A stretch of DNA of 9,863 bases from assembly GCA_026398575.1 (NCBI GenBank), contig JAPLSP010000284.1, forward strand, positions 1-9,863, read 5' to 3'. Within the stretch, counting starts at the first letter, position 1, and each line of letters opens with the position of its first letter. Positions 1-5,895 of the stretch are shown piece by piece. The notes under the pieces are model-generated. The model ran no database searches. It had not been told where the DNA came from and was given only the letters and a program-made list of their open reading frames with translations. The stretch comes from Candidatus Sumerlaeota bacterium. GTDB lineage: Bacteria > Sumerlaeota > Sumerlaeia > JADFCT01. Both the position numbers and the translations under genes were made by a program.

Positions 1-54
1 TACTCCAAGAGCTGGCGCTATTCCTTGCCGCATAGATGAAGGGCATCCAAGGAG
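1..54. other. Left edge: possible end of an upstream gene plus short leader
   Basis: Two plus-strand frames could be the last codons of a gene entering from the left. Frame 1 reads YSKSWRYSLPHR and stops at 37-39 (TGA). Frame 3 reads LQELALFLAA and stops at 33-35 (TAG). A dozen codons are too few to choose between them or to name a product. If either is real, the next gene follows within about 25 bp and could be in the same operon. The last bases hold the ribosome binding site of that next gene. Confidence 0.3.
49..54 (+). promoter_or_regulatory. Shine-Dalgarno AAGGAG deciding the start of the enolase-superfamily gene
   Basis: AAGGAG lies 6 nt before the ATG at 61. The in-frame TTG at 55 touches this motif directly and has no room for a ribosome binding site, so the ATG at 61 is preferred. 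That start also places the twin-arginine pair at residues 4-5. Confidence 0.75.
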
Positions 55-60
55 TTGATC

Positions 61-1314
61 ATGTCTCAGAGACGCGAGTTTCTTATAGGCGCGGGCGGCG
101 TTGTTGCGGGGTTTTTTGCCGCCGGATTTGCAGGCTGCGATGAACCAAAGGACGCAACGAGTGGCGCGTTGCCAAAGGGGAAGATCAAGGACGTCCTGAT
201 TGAGAAGGATTGCGTGCAGATTGAGAGCGAGGAGGGGATGGTGGGAAGGTTCGCTTTACGGGGCGGGCCGCGGCAGTGTTTGGAGCCGATGGCGGAGAAG
301 GTTCGCGGGATGTTGGTGGGGAAGGAGGTGTTTCAGAGCGATCTCGATGGCGAGATGCTATGGGAGGGGGTTTATCCGGGGAAGGCGAAACTCTATGCGG
401 AGGGACGCGATCCGCTGACGGGGGAAGTGATCGCCAACAAGCCGCGTCCGGGCAATGCGCGGCATACGAAGACGGGGGAAGTCTTTCAGGCTTTCAGCTC
501 GGTGGATATTGCGCTGTGGGATTTGCGCGGCAAGTTGATGAAGAAGCCGGTGTATCAGATTATTGGGAAGATCGGGAACGCTGGCAATAGCGCAACCAGC
601 GGGCGCGAACGCATTCTGGTTTATTGGCGGCCGGGAGAGCCGAAGAATTTGGATGATGCGCGCAAGCGCGGGCGCGACGCTTACGATCAGGGATATCGCA
701 CGCAGAAATGGTATTTCCTCAACGGGCCGAAGGAAGGCGCGAAGGGGATGAAGGAGAACGTCGAGTTGGTTCGCGTCTTGCGTGAGGAACTGGGGGCGGA
801 CGCCAAGCTCATGTTCGACAATCACAACATGCGGCATCTGGACGACGTGGAGTATGCGGTCTCGCTGGCCAAGGCGCTGCTGCCGTACAAGATTTTTTGG
901 CTGGAGGAACCGGTCTGCCCCGAGCACGTCGAAGGCTATGCGCGGATCAAGGGCGAGACGGGGATTCCGCTCGCGGGCGGCGAGCATCTATATACGCGAT
1001 GGCCGGTCAAGGCGTTCCTCGAAAGGAAGTGTTTGGACTTTGTGCAGTGCGATCCGACGTGGTGCGGCGGCATTTCGGAGTGGCTGAAGATTTGCGCGAT
1101 GGCGAAGGAATATCCGGGCGTCAAGGTCGTCCCGCACATCACCAGTCCCTGGACCGCGGCGCCGCAGTGCGTGGCCTCGCAGCCCGAGGCGCTTTGCCCG
1201 ATCTGCGAATACAACTCGGAAGGCGGCGCGGGAGCGCTGGCCAAGCGCATGAGCCGCGACCAAGCGAGCGGCGAGATGATGATGACGATGCCGGCGGAGG
1301 CGGGGGTGGTTTGA
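61..1314 (+). CDS. Tat-exported lipoprotein of the enolase superfamily (mandelate racemase / sugar-acid dehydratase-like)
   Basis: From the ATG at 61 the protein is 417 aa. Residues 2-9 (SQRREFLI) form a twin-arginine motif. A Gly/Ala-rich hydrophobic stretch and a lipobox-like FAGC follow, with Cys26 as the likely lipidated residue, so the enzyme is predicted to be folded in the cytoplasm, exported by Tat and membrane-anchored. The rest fits the two-domain enolase-superfamily fold. The end of the capping domain (SSVDIALWDLRGK, 147-158) leads into a barrel with predicted metal ligands D253 (MFDNHN), E282 or E283 (WLEEP) and E308 (GGEH). Candidate catalytic residues are K216 (QKWYF), where the family often has KxK, and a D331-H359 pair (CDPTW, VPHI) spaced like the Asp-His dyad of mandelate racemase. 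The family abstracts a proton alpha to a carboxylate, and many members dehydrate sugar acids. The substrate cannot be read from the sequence. Family members are usually cytosolic, so the export signal is notable. The gene converges on the SGNH gene. Confidence 0.85.
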   Translation: MSQRREFLIGAGGVVAGFFAAGFAGCDEPKDATSGALPKGKIKDVLIEKDCVQIESEEGMVGRFALRGGPRQCLEPMAEKVRGMLVGKEVFQSDLDGEMLWEGVYPGKAKLYAEGRDPLTGEVIANKPRPGNARHTKTGEVFQAFSSVDIALWDLRGKLMKKPVYQIIGKIGNAGNSATSGRERILVYWRPGEPKNLDDARKRGRDAYDQGYRTQKWYFLNGPKEGAKGMKENVELVRVLREELGADAKLMFDNHNMRHLDDVEYAVSLAKALLPYKIFWLEEPVCPEHVEGYARIKGETGIPLAGGEHLYTRWPVKAFLERKCLDFVQCDPTWCGGISEWLKICAMAKEYPGVKVVPHITSPWTAAPQCVASQPEALCPICEYNSEGGAGALAKRMSRDQASGEMMMTMPAEAGVV

Positions 1315-1331
1315 ATTGAGGGAGCATGTGG

Positions 1332-1422
1332 ATAGAACACGGATGCAACGGATCGGGCGGATCGCCACGGATCATTAAAAAATCTGTGATGATCCGCCCG
1401 ATCCGTCGCATCCGTGTTCTAT
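1332..1422. repeat. Near-perfect 32-bp inverted repeat (large hairpin) between convergent genes
   Basis: Arms 1332-1363 and 1391-1422 are reverse complements at 31 of 32 positions; the one mismatch is A1347 opposite C1407. The inner bases 1364-1373 and 1381-1390 continue the pairing imperfectly, leaving a loop of about 7 nt at 1374-1380. GGAT recurs every 9-10 bp at 1341, 1350, 1359 and 1369, mirrored by ATCC at 1392, 1401 and 1410. The element sits between the stop codons of two convergent genes, where a long RNA stem could end transcription from both sides. There is no clean T-tract directly after either arm. It looks like a dispersed REP/MITE-type palindrome, but a copy number above one is not shown by this window. 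Confidence 0.85.
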
Positions 1423-1447
1423 TTTATGCTTTATGTTTTTTCCACGA

Positions 1448-2692
1448 TCACTTACCCACAAACCAAATCTTCGCCGTGGGATCGGTTTTGAGGAAGGTCA
1501 GCAACAGATCGGCGACTTTGCGCTGGCCTGAACTGCTGGGATGCGTGCCGTCGCCGCCAAGGTCTTCGCGCTTATAAACCAAGTCATCGCCCTTGCGGCC
1601 TTTTTCGCCGGCGGACCAGAGATACGGGCCCCATAAAAGCAACGGCGACTTGACGGCGACTTTGGCCGGATCACAATTCAGCTCGGGCGCGCCTTTGATC
1701 TGATCCTGGATCAGCGAGCGCAGCGAGAACGCTTCTTCATAAGCAAAAGGTTCGGGATTGAGCTGTATGACAGCGTATCCGGCGTAGATGCGGCTTGAAA
1801 GATACGCCAGTTTCAGATTGGGGAAGCGCTGTTTGAGCTGATTCAGGACCGTGACCATGCGCTCTTTCATTTCCTGGGTGTGCTTGGGGTATTCGCCAAC
1901 GCCGGCCGGCCCGCTGCGCGCTTGTTTAATCCAGGTAGCCTGGACCTGCGCCGCCGTAACGTTCGCCGCGCGCAAACGTTCGTCCATGACCTTCCAGGGG
2001 TCGCGTCCGCCCGTACGCTCTTTGCCGGCGCTTTCGGACCATGCCAGCACTTCCATTCCGCCCTGCGCGCAGTCCACGATGACCACGCGCGGCGACTTGG
2101 CCGGGTCGGCGTTCGCCAGCGGCATGAACGCCGAAAATTCCTGCGTTGTGTTCGACATGCCGTTCGAGATGAAAACGATCTTTCCGTCCGGCGAGGGCTT
2201 GCCTTCGGCGTCGAGCGGCTGAATCTCGCGCGCCAATTTCAGCGCCGCGTTCAGATGCGCCTCGGGCGGAACGTTCTTCCCGCCGCCATAGAGGCCGCCG
2301 TCTTCGCCCTTGTATTTGTCGTCCGCTCCCATGTCGGTCAGCGGCTTGAGCGTCGCCAGCAGCGCTTCGTCAGCGACGGGCTTGCCGCGCTCGCCGGGCT
2401 GTCCCGGCTGACCCGGCGCATTGCGTCCAGGTTGCGCCTGGCGCGCCTCATAGGCTTTCTTCGCCTTTTCAAGATACGCCTTGTCCTCATCGCTCACCTT
2501 TTCGCCTTGCATCATGCGTTGTCGGATTTGGCGGGCGCGGTTGAAGTCTATCGGCTCTTCCTTCGCGGGTTGCGCGAGGGCGGCAAGCGTGGCGAAGGCG
2601 CCCGCCAACAACAAACCGCAAACCGCCGCCAGGATTCGGTGTTTGGCGCCGATTGCGCGCCGTTGGGAGATTGCAGCTTTGAATGTGTTCAT
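1448..2692 (-). CDS. Secreted SGNH-hydrolase-like protein with helical and Pro/Gly-rich N-terminal region
   Basis: The protein is 414 aa. Residues 1-40 form a long signal peptide with a basic N-region, a hydrophobic core near 20-39 and a likely cleavage after ALA at 38-40. Residues 50-86 are charged and helix-forming (RQIRQRMMQGEK, then AYLEKAKKAYEA). Residues 88-104 are a Gly/Pro/Gln-rich linker. The C-terminal domain starts near 168. NGMSNTT at 177-183 places S180 where the nucleophile of a GDS-type block would be. CAQGG at 208-212 may supply the oxyanion glycine. GDGTHPS at 380-386 gives the D381-x-x-H384 pair of the SGNH C-terminal block. These motifs suggest an esterase or acetylesterase acting on glycans or lipids outside the cytoplasm; the substrate is not readable. 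The canonical GxND block is not evident, so catalytic competence is an inference. AAGGAG at 2702-2707 supports the ATG at 2692. Giant palindromes lie beyond both ends of the gene. Confidence 0.7.
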   Translation of the reverse strand: MNTFKAAISQRRAIGAKHRILAAVCGLLLAGAFATLAALAQPAKEEPIDFNRARQIRQRMMQGEKVSDEDKAYLEKAKKAYEARQAQPGRNAPGQPGQPGERGKPVADEALLATLKPLTDMGADDKYKGEDGGLYGGGKNVPPEAHLNAALKLAREIQPLDAEGKPSPDGKIVFISNGMSNTTQEFSAFMPLANADPAKSPRVVIVDCAQGGMEVLAWSESAGKERTGGRDPWKVMDERLRAANVTAAQVQATWIKQARSGPAGVGEYPKHTQEMKERMVTVLNQLKQRFPNLKLAYLSSRIYAGYAVIQLNPEPFAYEEAFSLRSLIQDQIKGAPELNCDPAKVAVKSPLLLWGPYLWSAGEKGRKGDDLVYKREDLGGDGTHPSSSGQRKVADLLLTFLKTDPTAKIWFVGK

Positions 2693-2701
2693 AACTCCTC
2701 A

Positions 2702-2707
2702 CTCCTT
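2702..2707 (-). promoter_or_regulatory. Shine-Dalgarno of the SGNH-like gene
   Basis: On the minus strand AAGGAG stands 9 nt before the ATG. A second GAGGAG lies only 2 nt before the ATG, which is too close to be the main site. The doubled purine-rich stretch is mildly unusual. Confidence 0.6.
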
Positions 2708-2721
2708 TCATAACAATGCAG

Positions 2722-2750
2722 GTGATAAGCATGCCATATCTTGATTGCAA
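2722..2750 (-). promoter_or_regulatory. Candidate sigma-70-like promoter for the SGNH-like gene
   Basis: On the minus strand TTGCAA (2750-2745) and TATCAC (2727-2722) are separated by 17 nt. Each hexamer matches the consensus at 4 of 6 positions. Transcription would start near 2715, giving a leader of roughly 23 nt that contains the ribosome binding site. The match is modest and could be chance. Confidence 0.3.
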
Positions 2751-2795
2751 AGGCAAGCCTCCATTTGCCTCTCTTGCGTGCTGGGGATATGCTTA
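2726..2795. repeat. Nested inverted repeat upstream of the SGNH-like gene
   Basis: TAAGCAT-gcc-ATATC at 2726-2740 is complementary to GATATGCTTA at 2786-2795, with a 3-nt bulge. Within the loop, AGGCAA (2751-2756) pairs with TTGCCT (2765-2770). The structure overlaps the candidate promoter and could be an operator or a leader RNA fold. The arms are short and chance is not excluded. Confidence 0.35.
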
Positions 2796-2836
2796 GCGGT
2801 ACAAGCGGCCTCCACAAAATCTTAGTCGCCTAGAAA

Positions 2837-2961
2837 TAAACAACGCTGCCAATCCAGATTGGCGCCGCATGGTAGGCCGTCCCGCTCTGCCGGGCGGCCA
2901 ACGCGCGCCAAGGCCGCCCGGCGGTGCGGGACGGCCTACCATACAGCGCCAGCTTCGTTTA
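2837..2961. repeat. Giant GC-rich palindromic element (28-bp perfect arms in two blocks)
   Basis: The core arms are 2869-2885 with 2926-2942 (17 bp, perfect) and 2889-2899 with 2912-2922 (11 bp, perfect). A 3x3 internal junction (TCT opposite GGT) separates the blocks, and a 12-nt loop lies at 2900-2911. Pairing continues outward imperfectly: GGCGC at 2861-2865 with GCGCC at 2946-2950, then TAAACAACGCTG at 2837-2848 against CAGCTTCGTTTA at 2950-2961 (10 of 12). The left arm carries about 12 extra bases, which include a small GCCAAT/ATTGGC hairpin (2848-2863). It shares no obvious sequence with the palindrome at 1332-1422. It resembles a REP or MITE-type mobile palindrome. Multi-copy status cannot be judged here. 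Confidence 0.85.
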
Positions 2962-3035
2962 GCGATTTCGGCATGGACTGGGGCGCCCGTGTCTGAGGTA
3001 GAAAACTCGATATCATTATCGGGAGGAAAAGGCAG

Positions 3036-4184
3036 ATGGATAATTTCACCTTTCACAACCCCACGAAACTGGTGTTCGGCCAGGGAGTTTATAAACAGGT
3101 TGGCGCGGAGATGGCCGCCGCGAAATGCAAAAAGGCATTGCTGCTGGCGGGCGGCGGCTCGATCAGGAAAAATGGCGTCTATCGGCAGATCGTCGCCTCG
3201 CTGAAAAAAGCGCGCGTGAAATGGATCGAGGTTTGGGGCGTGCGGCCCAATCCCGTGATTTCGAAAGTGCGCGAGGCGATTGCGGTTTGCCGCAAAGAAA
3301 AGGTGGATTCAATTCTGGCCGTCGGCGGCGGGAGCGTGCTGGATTCGGCCAAGGCCATCGCGGCGGGCGTTTATCTGAAGAACGTCTGGGACGCCTTCGA
3401 GGGAAAGGCCGCGATCAAGAAAGCGCTGCCGGTCTTTGCGGCGCTGACGCTGTCGGCCACGGGCAGCGAGATGAACGCCTTCGCCGTCGTGACGAACGAA
3501 GCGGAGAAAAAGAAATGGCACATCGGCGCGTCCGTGTTGTTCCCGAAAGTTTCGTTCCTCGATCCCGCGGCGCAGATGACGCTGCCCTGGAACCAGACGG
3601 TCAACGGCGCCCTCGACGCGCTGGCGCACATCATGGAGGCGTATGTGGTGGGGACTTCCGAGGAGACGCCGATTGCGCTCAATGAAGCCTTGTCGCGCTC
3701 GGTCATCGCCGCCGCCGACGCGCTTCAAAAAAATCCGAAGGACTATGCGGCGCGCGCAAACCTGGCCTGGGCGGCGACGCTGGCCTTGAACGGAATCAGC
3801 GGCGCGGGTTTGAAGGGCGGCGACTGGGCCACGCACACGCTCGAACACGCGGTCAGCGCGCTGCATCCCGAGGTGGCGCACGGCGCGGGGTTGGGCGTGC
3901 TGTTTCCGGCGTTCATGCTGCATCTGCAAAAGCACAACAACGCGCAGTTCCAGCGCTGGGCGAAAGCGATCTGGGGCAGCTCGACGGTCGAAAAGGGCGT
4001 GGCGAAGATGCGGGCGAAGATCAAGCAATGGGGCAGCGCAACAACGCTGGACGAACTTGGTCTCACCCCCCGCGAAATCCCGGCGCTCGTGGCCAACGCC
4101 ATGCGAAGCATGCCGATGGGCGCCGTCAAGCCGTTAACAAAGAATGACATTGCGGCGATTTATCGGCTGGCGTTTGGCTCATAA
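3036..4184 (+). CDS. Iron-dependent alcohol dehydrogenase, YqhD/BdhA type, NADPH-preferring
   Basis: The 382-aa protein matches the YqhD/butanol-dehydrogenase branch of group III metal-dependent alcohol dehydrogenases in length (E. coli YqhD is 387 aa) and along its whole sequence. The opening NFTFHNPTKLVFGQG is the family signature. GGGS at 39-42 lies where YqhD binds the 2'-phosphate of NADPH. GGGSVLDSAK (97-106) is the second nucleotide loop, and TGSEMNAFAV (142-151) is also conserved. Predicted metal ligands are D194, H198, H267 (WATH) and H282 (AHGAG), in the order and spacing of the family. The likely reaction is NADPH-dependent reduction of short or medium aldehydes to alcohols in the cytoplasm, often a detoxification role. 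GGGAGG at 3021-3026, 9 nt upstream, supports the ATG. The gene is very GC-rich (75% over 3841-3900 by hand count) and is followed by a 59-bp gap without a clear terminator. Confidence 0.93.
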   Translation: MDNFTFHNPTKLVFGQGVYKQVGAEMAAAKCKKALLLAGGGSIRKNGVYRQIVASLKKARVKWIEVWGVRPNPVISKVREAIAVCRKEKVDSILAVGGGSVLDSAKAIAAGVYLKNVWDAFEGKAAIKKALPVFAALTLSATGSEMNAFAVVTNEAEKKKWHIGASVLFPKVSFLDPAAQMTLPWNQTVNGALDALAHIMEAYVVGTSEETPIALNEALSRSVIAAADALQKNPKDYAARANLAWAATLALNGISGAGLKGGDWATHTLEHAVSALHPEVAHGAGLGVLFPAFMLHLQKHNNAQFQRWAKAIWGSSTVEKGVAKMRAKIKQWGSATTLDELGLTPREIPALVANAMRSMPMGAVKPLTKNDIAAIYRLAFGS

Positions 4185-4243
4185 CCTTGCTACTATGAAT
4201 TTCAGATGGATTGAGAATATCGTGATCGGTTTGGAGCGCGAAT

Positions 4244-5890
4244 ATGACCCCGGACGGCACACCTAATCTGCTTTATTATGGGGACAATCTTGATATCTTG
4301 CGGCGCTATATAAAAGACGAATCAGTGGATTTAATCTATCTGGATCCTCCCTTCAACTCCGCGCAAAATTATAATGTTCTGTTCGAAGAACGCAACGGCA
4401 CGGAATCGTCAGCGCAAATTCATGCTTTCAAGGATACCTGGCGATGGGACGCGGCGGCCAGCGCGGAATATGAACGAACAGTCCGGCGAGGCGGCAAAGT
4501 GGCCGAGGCGCTGGCTTCTTTGCGTTCATTACTTGGCTTCAATGACATGCTGGCTTATCTGTCCATGATGGCGCCGCGTCTGGCCGAGATGCATCGAGTT
4601 CTTCGGAAAAGCGGTTCGCTCTATCTCCATTGCGATCCCACAGCCAGCCCTTATCTGCGCGTCTTGTTGGATTCAATCTTTGGGCCGGAAAACTTTAAGA
4701 ATGAAATTGTTTGGATGAGAATCCCTTCCAAGAGTTTGATGAAACGAAGATTGCCCAGCAATCACGATATTATCTTTGCTTATCAAAAAAGCGATCAGGC
4801 TTTCTGGAATCTGAATGAGAGTTTTATCCCTTACGATCTTGACGCCCTTGATCGCAAAACCGTCTCGAAGTACAAGCACAGAAATGAAAAAGGGCGTTTG
4901 TATCGCTTGGATAATCTCATTAACCCCAATAAAAAGCGCCCCAACCTTACTTATGAATTCCTGGGAATGACCAAAGTATGGCGATGGACAAAAGAACGGA
5001 TGATGGCCGCGTATAAGGCGGGCTTGGTTATTCAGACAAAACCTGGCGCCGTTCCTCAATATAAGCGCTACTTGGATGAACAAAGAGGAAAACCCATTGG
5101 CGATGTTTGGACGGACATCCCGCCGATAAATTCCCAAGCCAAAGAGCGTTTAGGATACGCTACGCAAAAACCGCAAGCGCTGCTGGAGAGAATCATCCGC
5201 CTTTCATCCCAAGAGCGCCAAGTCGTGCTCGATCCTTTTTGCGGATGCGGAACAACGGTTGCGGCGGCTCAGAAGCTCAAGCGCCACTGGATCGGCATTG
5301 ACATCACGCATCTGGCGATTGCGCTGATCCGAAAACGGTTGACGGATGCTTATGGAAAACGGGCGAAATTCCGCGTAGTCGGCGAGCCTATTTCCGTTAC
5401 CGATGCCGAAGCGCTTGCGATCTTCGATCCGTTTCAATTCCAGTGCTGGTCTTTAGGATTGGTTGGCGCCCGGCCTTCCGAACCTGTCAAAAGAGGCGCG
5501 GATAAAGGCATTGATGGAAAGATGTTTTTCTTTGATGACGCCACCGGCAAAGCCAAGACCATCTTGTTTTCAGTCAAAAGCGGCAAAACCAACCCTGCGC
5601 ATGTGCGCGAATTAACGGGAACTCTGGAGCATCATGGCGCGCAGGTTGGCGTATTAATCATTCTTCATGAAGCCACCGCCGCCATGCGTCAGGCTGCCGC
5701 CGCTGCCGGGCAATACCATTCTCCTGGCTTTCACAAAGATTATCCCAGGCTTCAGATTCTGACGATCACCGATCTGATTTCAGGGCGGCAAGTGGATATG
5801 CCACCTTCCAATGTCACTTTCAAGCGGGCGCCCAAAGACCAGAGCTCCGGCGCCCTTACTCCGGATTTCTTCGATCATCATAAGGAATAA
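4244..5890 (+). CDS. DNA adenine methyltransferase fused to a PD-(D/E)xK (Mrr-like) nuclease domain
   Basis: The protein is 548 aa. The N-terminal two thirds is a beta-class N6-adenine/N4-cytosine methyltransferase. GDNLDIL (13-19) and the catalytic motif DPPF (34-37) precede the AdoMet-binding motif VLDPFCGCGTT (328-338), which is the beta order; the TQKP motif is at 307-310. The segment between about 150 and 290 is the expected target-recognition region. From about 395 a second domain begins (FQFQCWSLGLVGARP). It contains a GADKGIDG motif with D424, a beta strand ending in FSVKSG (442-447) and a helix starting PAHVREL, which fits a restriction-endonuclease-like core. The usual Glu or Gln of the (E/Q)xK motif is Ser443 here, with K445 kept. 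This suggests a one-polypeptide modification and cleavage enzyme; activity of the nuclease half is uncertain. GGAG at 4233-4236, 7 nt before the ATG, supports the start. Over 4681-4860 the gene is only about 40% GC, which suggests acquisition by transfer. Confidence 0.85.
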   Translation: MTPDGTPNLLYYGDNLDILRRYIKDESVDLIYLDPPFNSAQNYNVLFEERNGTESSAQIHAFKDTWRWDAAASAEYERTVRRGGKVAEALASLRSLLGFNDMLAYLSMMAPRLAEMHRVLRKSGSLYLHCDPTASPYLRVLLDSIFGPENFKNEIVWMRIPSKSLMKRRLPSNHDIIFAYQKSDQAFWNLNESFIPYDLDALDRKTVSKYKHRNEKGRLYRLDNLINPNKKRPNLTYEFLGMTKVWRWTKERMMAAYKAGLVIQTKPGAVPQYKRYLDEQRGKPIGDVWTDIPPINSQAKERLGYATQKPQALLERIIRLSSQERQVVLDPFCGCGTTVAAAQKLKRHWIGIDITHLAIALIRKRLTDAYGKRAKFRVVGEPISVTDAEALAIFDPFQFQCWSLGLVGARPSEPVKRGADKGIDGKMFFFDDATGKAKTILFSVKSGKTNPAHVRELTGTLEHHGAQVGVLIILHEATAAMRQAAAAAGQYHSPGFHKDYPRLQILTITDLISGRQVDMPPSNVTFKRAPKDQSSGALTPDFFDHHKE

Positions 5891-5895
5891 GACGC

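Larger units (their letters stand above)
2693..3035. other. 343-bp divergent intergenic region rich in palindromes
   Basis: This gap separates the start of the minus-strand SGNH-like gene from the start of the plus-strand alcohol dehydrogenase. It holds a possible minus-strand promoter, a nested inverted repeat at 2726-2795, a giant palindrome at 2837-2961 and a small CGATA/TATCG palindrome at 3009-3022. GGGAGG at 3021-3026 is the ribosome binding site of the dehydrogenase. I see no convincing coding region. Open frames here on both strands are translations of the palindrome and read almost alike (MVGRPAL on one strand, MVGRPAP on the other). No clear plus-strand promoter was found for the dehydrogenase. 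Confidence 0.6.

Noticed and set aside
1880..2713. Plus-strand open frame opposite the SGNH-like gene
   Set aside because: Arg/Leu-rich translation with no recognisable motif; the minus-strand gene has a signal peptide, ribosome binding site and SGNH motifs.
2793..3204. Open frames reading MVGRPALPGG or MVGRPAPPGG on the two strands
   Set aside because: These are both strands of the giant palindrome translated, which explains why they look alike; not proteins.
4195..4266. 23-codon open frame MNFRWIENIVIGLEREYDPG overlapping the methyltransferase start
   Set aside because: Its beginning faintly recalls small BrnT-like toxins, but it has no ribosome binding site, is far too short and stops at once. 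Chance or at most a relic.
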